A DNA stretch of 64,000 nt from Thozetella sp. PMI_491 (lineage: Eukaryota; Ascomycota; Sordariomycetes; Chaetosphaeriales; Chaetosphaeriaceae). Shown in pieces: positions 56,001-64,000 of this stretch; within the stretch, counting starts at the first letter, position 1, and each line of letters begins with the position of its first letter. Both the position numbers and the translations under genes were made by a program. Location of the stretch: positions 336,867 to 400,866 of the forward strand of contig MU270045.1 in assembly GCA_021432635.1 (NCBI GenBank). Reading direction: 5' to 3'. The notes under the pieces were generated by a model, which was given only the letters and a program-made list of their open reading frames with translations, ran no database searches and was not told the DNA's origin.

Positions 56001-56844
56001 AACGCGGGCATGCCCTCTCGTCCGTGCCCGCCGAGGTAGACGCTGACGAGAGCCCTGACACACTTGAGGCCCTCGGCCTCCTGGCGCTAAAGTCAGCGCG
56101 TTGTTCTGCGTCGTCGCCCTTTGGGGGCACGACCTTTTTAATGGCGGAGCCGAGAGCCTTGGCCAGGTAGCCAGTATTGGTTTTATCGTGTAGGGTGATG
56201 TTCAACCGCCCGTCTCTCCTAGAAACCTTGCCCTTGGTCCGATAGTGATCATTTCCGACCCGGAATCTTCTGTACGTATCGTCGCTCGACCGTTGGAGGG
56301 GGTGTGGTTTACCGGGCGGATGGCTACAGGCTTGTTCGATCTCCTCGTCAGAGCTAGAGTCCGACGAGCCAGAAGCATCATCGCGGTAGTAGGCCGGTGG
56401 AAACTGGAGGCCTTTTTTGAGCGCGGATATGTTGGTGCCAGCACGTCTTGGCCTCATTGGCAGCATAGATGGGCGACGCCCACCCTCCACAGGCATCTCC
56501 GTAACCCATCTTTTCATCGATGGGACCGGAGGCTCGGGGCTTTGGAGCCGTGGCAGATCTGCTGCTACGGCTGTGTGCAGGTATTCGAGTGTGGCAGCCC
56601 GCTCCGATGAGGTGGGCCTAGGGCTGGCTCTACCGCTTTGTGCAGGCGCCCTGCTGAACTCTGGTGAGATTGGTGAGGTTGTCTCAGGTGGTACATAAGT
56701 CGGATATGCAATACCGCCATTGTCGTCACGGGCTACCGTTACGGAATGGCCGCGGTCCCGGGTGCTCTCAAGTCGGATGGGCCCTTCAGCCATCTCGGAC
56801 GAGCCCGATGGCTCGGTTGACTCCTGGGCCTGCTGTTCGTCCAT
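53095..56844 (-). CDS. Sterol 3-beta-glucosyltransferase-type enzyme with long extensions
   Basis: Three exons, complement(53095..54268, 54335..54697, 54881..56844), 1166 residues. The catalytic GT-B core starts near residue 285 (LNIVIMVIGSRGDAQPFLKIGKVLK), typical of the UDP-glucose:sterol glucosyltransferases (UGT80/Atg26 group, GT1 with a GT28-type N-domain). The nucleotide-sugar site reads HGGAGTTAIALKCGKPT, and splicing completes FFGDQHFWGNMV right after it. The first 280 residues are low-complexity and lack the PH/GRAM pair found in Atg26. The last ~390 residues are basic near the start and include a conserved tail (GLRAARHEFAYGIYDGCTG, VRGLVTGIGMGLTGFVLK, GPVGYSLKGIAKQ) that recalls the C-terminal region of VPS13-like lipid-transport proteins, as in many fungal members of this subgroup. 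The enzyme likely glucosylates a membrane sterol or another lipid; acceptor not shown by the sequence. Confidence 0.88.
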
Positions 56845-58272
56845 TGCTGGTTGAGCTGCAAGGGGCGCTTGGTACTCTCTCTAGTTGTCGCGTATGGCGC
56901 GTGGCAGTCTTCCTCGCTCGCAGGCCCGGACGCCCAAGGAGAGGAGAGGCGGCTAACTTCCGGGTGTGGATTATGCCATGCCAGGAAGCCAGAGACAGTC
57001 CAAAGCACCAGAATACTTTTCAGGAGCGGAATTTATACGTTGGCTGGCAGGATAGAGAAGCTGGCACGATGGATGGATGGTATGGTATCGACGGAGCCTA
57101 GTGAAGTCGGCTATGGAGCTTCTTGTCTTGTTGCATGTAATCACCTCTTGTGGTAGCCATGAGCCAAGAATATGGTTAGATGCCTGGTGTGGTGACACTG
57201 GGAAGACGTTTGCAATATTCCGTACTGGTGGCCCAAAAAGGTGGGCTTTTGTTTTGGAAAGCTCAAGAGTTGGTAGGTGTTGATGACATCACTACCCGCA
57301 GCGCATGGGCCGCGAAGCGGGCCCAGACAAGACCTGTGACACCCATGTTCCCTGTTGCGTAGTCAGGCACCCCAGACCAACTGCCGAAATCTTGCACGTC
57401 AGCGTCAACGAAGCGAATGCCATAGTCATCGACCCCGAGGCGAAGCAGCCCAAGGTTTCACGGAATGCCATGATGCCAATCGGCCAGGATAGACTCCAAG
57501 CCCCCCCGCCCCCCCCAACCCCGGCAAACCAACCCGCATTCCAAAAAAACGAGGTTACTTAGGATGTTCTCGCACTCCTAGCTCCGTTGCTATATTTGTC
57601 GGCGGATATCCGCCCTGCATACTGAGCCAATTTTCTGCCGTTCCATTGGCCGGGACCAAGAAAGCATGCGAGCTTTACAAGCCCGTTGTATTATAGCACC
57701 ACTCCCGAGAGACTCATGTTCGAGGGTTATGGGTGCGGGAACTGCGGCGAAACTGGGTTGGCTCCGCGAACTCCTCTGCGACCGATGAAATCAGATGGCC
57801 TCTTCCTGCCGCCACGTCATGCCGTGCCGGCATCATCAATCCAACTACAAGCAGCAACAAGAGGGTCTAGCCACCAGCAGCGCTCGACGTTGTTCTCTCG
57901 GCGTCCATTTATTCCACACACACGACAAACACGAATCTGTTGGTGAAAAGTGCCATGCCCTTGTAAACTGTAGACCTAGGTAGACAGCGAGCATCGAGGC
58001 GTGGTAGCCCAGCAAAACCAAGTGTGTGGGGTGCCTCCCGGGCCATCATCCTTGTGCTGGAATGCGCCCTCGCAGGGAGTGGTCGGTCGCACACTGCGAG
58101 ACGGATGTCCTGGGGCATTGGCTTGTAGTCGCTCAGCCATATTTGACTCTGCTGTTGGGATAACCCGGAGGGCCGGTCTAGGGATGTCTGCAGAGCCCGA
58201 CATCAGCTTCTGTGGTGCTACCGTCAGTCCGATATCAAGAAGCTATGGTACGTCCATGTACAGAGAGACCTA
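56845..58272. other. Intergenic region
   Basis: About 1.4 kb: the promoter of the glycosyltransferase on the left and the 3' end of the Ybp1-like gene on the right. A C-run (about 57499-57520) is the only notable feature. No gene is supported; open frames overlap on both strands and have no motif. Confidence 0.45.
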
Positions 58273-60274
58273 CTATGCGCGGTCGGCCGTATCCCAGGCT
58301 TTGAAGGCCTCGGTTTCGCCCAGTCGTTCGAGCCTTTCCTGTAGAACCTCGAGATCAAATTTGAAATAGCTCAGATCGCCCCCAGCAAACTCTCCTCCAG
58401 CGTCAGTTGCCCTGATGAGCGTCCCGACCATGCTCTGCAGTGGATGGAACCATCTTTCCGCTGCTGCTGATGCCATATTGGCAGGCAAAACATGCCCCCA
58501 TTTGTCCGAGCTCCAGAGAAGGAGTGCAAAGTTAACAACCTGTAAAAAGAATGGCAGGTTCTGTACTATGTGCTCGAGTCTTCTATTGGTATCGAGCTCA
58601 ACTAGGGGCGTCATGCTGGGAAATACGGCGTATTGGATGGCTTCAAGCGCTTGTGGTGTCGCGAAGATACTAGGAGAAGCCTCGCTGGAGCAGGGAGTAG
58701 GTAGCCGTAGCAACTCTTCGCGAAGCCAAGACACGGCAATGGCCTTCAGTTGCGCGAACTCGCAGTTCTCGAGCAGGTCGTATAAGATACGCAAACGGTC
58801 GTCGTCTAGCGGATCAGCATGCAGCACGGCTCCGGCTAGCACACTTGATGCGTTGCGCACATGCTGGAGCGGATGATACAAGGCGACCAAGGTCGCGGAG
58901 TGGACGTATGCCATGAAATCGAAACCTGGGTCCTCAGCAGATGCTGTTGGCTTGCTCGGGAGCACCGCAGGGGTAGCAGAAATTCGATCGTTGAATTCTA
59001 GCCACAAGCCAATGGTGACGATGGCCTGAGCAGTTCCTGGTGTTCCGAGCACCCAAGATTCAGGATCATCACCGAGGAACCGGCTTATCATGGTAAGGTG
59101 GGTCGGGAAAAGGTAGATCGGCGGCTGGGGTTGATCTGCGTCGAAGATAGTGGAAGAAAATACCCAATAGGCGAGTAGGCAGACGCTTCCGCCGGTCGAC
59201 AAGGCAATGTCTCGAGGGTTTGAGACCCTTTCAGCTTCCGATAAGGGGTTACCGTGCTTTTTCGCCTCGGAAACCTGGTCAAGAAACTCAGGAGAGCATC
59301 TCGTGAGGCCAAGATCCCTCGTCAGTGCCTATGATGACCCGGGGTAGTCAAGGTCAGCTGCATGTATATACATGACTACGTCGGCAGAAAGGGAAAAAGG
59401 AACATACCACTAGCTTTCCAACGGTGGCATCCCTGGCCAGCAGCTCCTGGTCCTCCCGGAACCCAGCTGTCAGAGTGGGTTTCCCTGGTACGAGCTTGTC
59501 AGGTTGGTAGAACTCCAGCAACCTCCCGGCCCAGCCCATATCAGTACGGTTGATGTATGCTTCGAGAATGCAAGTGACGAAACAAAGCAGGAGTCTATGC
59601 TGCATCTCGCTTTCCGTGGGATCCTCCACGTCGTCATTCTCGGCCTCTGGGTCGGGTGCGCTCCCGGACGCGTCGCAGGATAGGGCAAGGTTGGAGACTT
59701 CAATGCTGGACTTTCGAGTAGGCAGGGTAGGGCGTCTTCGACCCGAGAGGCTGTGCACAAGATTGATGACGGCAGCAGTCATCTCTTGGTTTGGTTGGTA
59801 ACAACGGCAAATTGTTTGTAGCGTCTGAAGGAGGAAGCGGCTTGGGTATTTAGTCTGGATGCGTTTATGGAGGATGTCGAGCATGCCAAGGAGCGCGATG
59901 AATTTGCCGGTGGCCGTCACTGACGCGTCCGAAAGGATTTCGGGGGAGCTGGCTTCATCGTTGCTTTGGTATCCTTCGTCTTGCCCAAGAACCTCAAGCG
60001 CCTCCAGTGCCTTGAGGATGACCTCTCGGGGGTTCCCTAGCCGAGCGATTGTTCTTAGACAGGCCTCCGAACCTGGTATACCAACCAAATGAAATACCAG
60101 GTCCCATCCGATGTCCTGAGTGAGCGCGGTATCTTGGAGGATATCGTTGAGGGCGGGGAGGATCTCCGGGGACAGGTGCGACTCTAGGATGGTCAGGTAT
60201 GTGAACCTGTCGGTGGCGGGAGGACGGGAGTCTGTGATAGCCGTAATGGCCTTTGCTACTTCATCTGAAGACAT
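58273..60274 (-). CDS. YAP1-binding / ALF4 / glomulin family protein (Ybp1-like)
   Basis: Two exons, complement(58273..59328, 59408..60274), 640 residues, typical of the family (PF08568, formerly DUF1760). The N-terminus has the conserved opening with ITAITDSRPPATDRFTYL and IGWDLVFHLVGIPGSEACL, then repeated alpha-helical segments (CRCYQPNQEMTAAVINLVHSL, LLLCFVTCILEAYIN) in the HEAT-like style of glomulin. The C-terminal half includes GDDPESWVLGTPGTAQAI and FDFMAYVHSATLVALYHPLQHV. In yeast Ybp1 binds Yap1 and is needed for its oxidation by the Hyr1/Gpx3 peroxidase, thus for peroxide response; plant ALF4 and animal glomulin bind cullin-RING ligase components. Either role is possible in a filamentous fungus. 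It is a housekeeping-like gene, unrelated to the accessory block to its left. Confidence 0.85.
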
Positions 60275-61103
60275 GATGACGCCGGCGACGCGGGCGGGGC
60301 AGCTAAAGAGGAGAGGGTACGAGGTAGAGGGTGGTAGTCGGCGGAGGGGTGGAGATGCAGGTATTGCTTTGGGCCAAGTTGCGAAGGAACTCTCGCCAGG
60401 TCCTAGTAGTGTTGGGAGCGGTGACCATAACTCTGGGCCTGTCTAGGTCCCAATGCCTTGCCTCTGGAACAAGGCGGGACCAGTGTGAGGAGCGAGCACG
60501 TACCTACCTACCTCGCTACGTCAGGCAGAGGGTGACCTACCCCGCAATAGCTGCCTATGAGCTCCCCCCTCCCTCCTTTCTCCCCCTCTCCCCTCTCACC
60601 CCCACTAAACCGGCGGCAATCGGCAGGATTTCATTCCAATACAAGATGCTGCACACCCTCAGAAGAGCGCATGTTCGTTCCATCCGCCGTTGGTCCCAGT
60701 GGGCCGCAAAGAATCACGAACCATGCTTGTTCGTTGATATGCACCATCAATTTTACATAGGGGAAACCGCCGCCCGCGATCCAGCCAGTGCTTCCAGGGA
60801 CAACAACAGGTGAAATCTCATGCGGAACGAATCGGCCGCGCCCTACACTTAAGTAGTAGCTCTCTGTATTCGCAGATACATGTGCACGCTAGAAAACAAT
60901 CGCCCTGGGCATTCCCTCGTCCCGCAGGCGTAGATAAACGCTATAACTCCGATGCAGTACCCTTTTTGCCGTTGGCAGCCGAACGCCCGCCTTGCTCCAT
61001 ACAACCCGAGAAAACAGTATCACAGCGTGAGTTCAGGTGCCAGCCAGGACCCACTCATTTTAACTAGCGCCGCTAGCCTCCCCGCTCCTCGTCCTCCTCT
61101 TCC
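60275..61103. other. Intergenic region with pyrimidine-rich promoter
   Basis: About 830 bases. Directly upstream of the Ybp1-like gene, about 60565-60605 is a C/T-rich run (CCCCCTCCCTCC then CCCCCTCTCCCC). No coding sequence is supported. The SET-domain gene ends at 61104. Confidence 0.45.
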
Positions 61104-62513
61104 TCAGTCTTCCTCGCGAACCACCACCTTCTTATCCCAGCTCATCCGCTTCTTGGTGCGCAGCATCCAGCTCCAGTGGTTCCACGGGTCCTCGGCCAGC
61201 TTGGTCATCTCAACCACGTCGCTGTGGTCCTCGCCTACAGCGGGGATGCCGTGGTCGATGGCAAGTCGCGCGTATTTGGTCGCCGTCCATGGCTCCCCAA
61301 CGCCGTTGTACTCGAGTGCCGCGTAGGTGTATGCCTCATACATAGGGCCCCACAGGTTCTCCTGCTGGTACAGGCTGATGAGTAGCTCCGCCATGCTAGG
61401 TGTCGCCCGGCTCCCTGCCTTGTAGCTCTTGAATTCTGGAAGCAACGAACGTATCTGGGTGATGCGATCGTCGCTGGCACTGCTCTGGGCGGCCTCCTGC
61501 GTGCACATGTGGCATCCACACTTGAAGCCCCAAGAGCGCTTGAGCTGCCTCAAGCGCTCACGGCGGCTCATTATAGGGTTGATGTACGACAGGGTGAGCT
61601 CTTCGCCGGCCAAGATGTCGCGGACCGCGTGGATTGAGTGAGCCATGGTCTCGTAGTCGAAGAAGTATTCAGAATTGGGACGACAGTCGTGGTTCATGCG
61701 TGATATCTCGGGGAAGACGACAAAGAAGCCGCTGTCTTGGACCTCGTCGTCAACCTCGGCGTCAATGTCGAACGAGTTGGTCGAGGCGATCTTCTCCACG
61801 ACCTCGGGCCGGGTCATATTGCTGGCGTCGTCGTGGGTTGACAGCCGCAAGAAAGCCGCTTGGTGCGCCTCTGGGAGGTATCCCACGGCGGTTGCCTGCA
61901 AGGCCTGGTACTGGCTGTTGGTGAGCCATTCGAAGCTTCGGTAGTCGGTGAAGATTGAGGGCGTGTTGGCCATGATTAGCTCGCCTCGTCTAATGTGGCC
62001 CTTTGCCACAAGACCGAATCCCTTCCCCGGGAATTCCTTGATATCGTATTTTGCCGGCGTGGTCCGGACTAGGTCCTGGTTGATGCCCTTGGTGTTGTCA
62101 GGGTCCGTGAAAGCGGGCAGCGAGGCGATGTAGGCTGCCCGCCTGGCGGTGGTCACCAGGGAGATCCCCCTCCCGCCAGCAAAGCTAAGATCTGTGAAGA
62201 CGCATATGTTCTCCTTCGCGTCCTGGGACGTGAAGCAGGGCGAACTGAATGTCCAGTTGTGGCCACCATGAGGATTGCAGAACGTGCCATTGGCACAGCC
62301 GTGGCCATTCGCGCCATGGTGCTCAAATATGTCGCTGTCTCCCGTGGCCAGGGATATCTGATCGTAGGAATCCGGGAGGCAGACGGGGCCGCCACTTGAG
62401 AGCCGGAAAGGCAGGGCTCTGTAGCCGCACACGCCAGCCGAGCGCTCATGGCTCGCAATGTTGGCGGCAGCCACTCCTACGAGCGACAGTAGGGGCGATG
62501 CGGCTTTCATCAT
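61104..62513 (-). CDS. Secreted SET-domain protein
   Basis: Single exon. The frame opens at 62693, but the start chosen here (62513) gives MMKAASPLLSLVGVAAANIA, a clear signal peptide, and a 469-residue product; the longer version would bury this leader behind 60 unrelated residues. The N-terminal domain (about residues 30-130) is cysteine-rich with two CxxxxC-type pairs (CGYRALPF, CLPDSYD, CANGTFC). The SET domain follows: GKGFGLVAKGHIRRGELIM, the NHDCRPNSEYFFD motif, GEELTLSYI and a post-SET CGCHMC. SET enzymes methylate lysines using S-adenosylmethionine, mainly in the nucleus, but this group has a predicted leader and potential N-glycosylation sites, so its location and substrate are unclear. 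Proteins of this layout are widespread but uncharacterised in fungi. The C-terminus has a helical tail rich in Trp and Lys (WNHWSWMLRTKKRMSW). Confidence 0.85.
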   Translation of the reverse strand: MMKAASPLLSLVGVAAANIASHERSAGVCGYRALPFRLSSGGPVCLPDSYDQISLATGDSDIFEHHGANGHGCANGTFCNPHGGHNWTFSSPCFTSQDAKENICVFTDLSFAGGRGISLVTTARRAAYIASLPAFTDPDNTKGINQDLVRTTPAKYDIKEFPGKGFGLVAKGHIRRGELIMANTPSIFTDYRSFEWLTNSQYQALQATAVGYLPEAHQAAFLRLSTHDDASNMTRPEVVEKIASTNSFDIDAEVDDEVQDSGFFVVFPEISRMNHDCRPNSEYFFDYETMAHSIHAVRDILAGEELTLSYINPIMSRRERLRQLKRSWGFKCGCHMCTQEAAQSSASDDRITQIRSLLPEFKSYKAGSRATPSMAELLISLYQQENLWGPMYEAYTYAALEYNGVGEPWTATKYARLAIDHGIPAVGEDHSDVVEMTKLAEDPWNHWSWMLRTKKRMSWDKKVVVREED

Positions 62514-64000
62514 GGTATGGAAACGCAAAGTTCTGGTAAGATCCGTTGTGAAGGTAGAGAGCAATAAAGAGCGGGTGGAAGGGGACAGTGGCTCGAACGG
62601 GCCGGTTGTGGGAAAGGGCTGTTTATGGCACGCGAGGAGCGAGCATGCTCTCGGGTCGAGTGCCTCACGTTTGACAGACGGCCTGCCGTTCATCTATTTA
62701 TTCCAACCGAGCAAGCGGGACTCCCACAGACCTGGCAGGGTCCCTTTCTGAGCCGCTGCTCGGATGTCTGCAGGGTCCCGGGGGTTGGTTGGGGTTAGCC
62801 CAGGGGGCGTCACACAGGACGAGCGCTGCTTAGCTTAGCGCAGGCCCTCGGCAGAGATACCTGTGGTTTGGAGCGTGATGATCTGGCTCTGAGCTGCGTA
62901 AATTGGCATAGTCTAGATAGTCCAGACCGCCGTCCCAAAATCACCGGCATTTCATTCTAAGCATTTGGGGCTATTTTCGCTGATCAGATCGCATCTGTGA
63001 ATCCTCGCCTCTGCTTTCTCTGTGGCCAAGACCGGGGTACGGCGTGGGTCCAGTTTCCGTTTCGTGTTTCGGTCCAAACAAACTTTAAGAAACGTGGAGC
63101 GCTGCGTATCAGGCGTGTCGCAAGGGGCACACCCCCGCTGGCGAAGTAACCCGCCAATGGGTATCTAGGTAGACAAATGCCGGGGCTGTCTACCAAACGA
63201 AGCCCCAGAAGCGCTGCGACACACTGATGTTCATCGAGCCCCATGTGCCAAGGGTTGCGACATCGAAGCCTCGTTCAACCACTGTCGATACAATACATAT
63301 ATTGTCGCTTTACCCCGGGTGGGCTGATTGGGCCGGTTGTAATGTTGACCAGGAAGTATTCTTAGTCTCTATCTCTCTCATTTGTGCGTGCATGCCATCG
63401 CTGGTGGGGAAGCCGTCTGTGCCGCTCTAAGGCTCCTTCCCCGTCACGGAATCGAAGACGACATGAGGATTCACCTGGTTGCATCATCAAGTAAATAAGC
63501 GCTAGAGCGCATATTTTGGGCAGCGTCAGACCTGGTGGGTGGTTGAGGTATGTACGGAAACATCAACTAAGCAGTCACACGAAGGGAGGGGGTGGGCTTT
63601 CCGGAAGGTGCAGGCCCATGTCCGAACAGCCACTCGTCTCTGTACCAACGCCCGCGCAAAAGTTGCGGGGACGCGCCAGCGGAAGATGGATAAATGTACC
63701 TGTCAACGCACCACCCGGCAACCGCCAAATTTCCATCCCCATTGGCGTGGTGCTGGGGCCTAATGTGTACCTTAACCCCCCTCACCTCCCCCCCTTTCGC
63801 AGTGGCTACACAACCATGACCTCAGTCAAGCGTCACTACAATCACGTAACCTAGTGCGACCCCTTGGCCTTAAAGTGCTCGAGACCAGTGTAAATTCCCT
63901 GTGCGGTTCCTCTATAGGGCTTACCCCACCCTAAGTAATTCCTATGTTGCCATAAGACCTCTAGCTGCTTTGGCATTCCCCCTCAGTACACGCGAGTATT
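62514..64000. other. Right-hand intergenic region
   Basis: About 1.5 kb, containing the promoter of the SET-domain gene. Frames at 62984-63244 and 63516-63854 have no motif. I see nothing else that can be supported; a gene may begin beyond the window edge. Confidence 0.4.

Noticed and set aside
1-64000. tRNA or rRNA genes
   Set aside because: I saw no convincing cloverleaf or rRNA-like segment by eye; a covariance-model search would be needed to exclude one.

Overview
The window looks like nuclear DNA of a filamentous ascomycete (Pezizomycotina). Genes carry short introns (about 50-100 bases) with CTAAC/CTGAC-type branch sites. A HET-domain gene, a fungal-rhodopsin-type membrane gene, many FAD/P450 oxidoreductase genes and a Ybp1-family gene are present. 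A 12 kb block of almost CpG-free, stop-riddled A+T sequence has the look of repeat-induced point mutation (RIP), which is a Pezizomycotina process.

Layout. (1) 1-27 kb is an accessory-type gene block: HET protein (-), SnoaL-like protein (+), seven-helix rhodopsin-like protein (-), FAD monooxygenase (-), secreted agmatinase-type ureohydrolase (+), F-box protein with an N-terminal CxxC (+), multi-pass membrane protein (+), cytochrome P450 (-), F-box protein (-) and secreted beta-propeller protein (-). (2) 28.4-29.5 kb holds a broken coiled-coil gene. (3) 29.7-37.2 kb is a tight group: FAD monooxygenase, an unrecognised 119-residue protein, a thiamine-diphosphate decarboxylase-like enzyme and an aldehyde dehydrogenase. 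This composition suggests an aromatic 2-keto-acid/aldehyde catabolic module. (4) A 10-base N gap at 37,985 joins GC-normal DNA to an AT-rich island (37,995 to about 50,300). The island contains the 3' part of one Ty3/gypsy element and, 15 bases on, a structurally complete 7.8 kb Ty3/gypsy chromovirus with 454-base LTRs and a 5-base target duplication (ATATT). (5) 50.4-62.5 kb returns to housekeeping-like genes: a single-pass protein with a PAN/apple-like ectodomain, a long sterol-glucosyltransferase-type enzyme, a Ybp1/glomulin-family protein and a secreted SET-domain protein.

Gene models were spliced by hand. Each multi-exon model keeps frame through all introns and gives a family-typical length, but none has transcript support. 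Three, possibly four, of 36 inferred introns need a GC donor rather than GT.

Several genes in block 1 (SnoaL-like, FAD monooxygenase, P450, propeller) belong to families often seen in secondary-metabolite clusters, but no polyketide, peptide or terpene backbone synthase is visible here. Any metabolite role is therefore inference. Block 3 is the best candidate for a coherent pathway.
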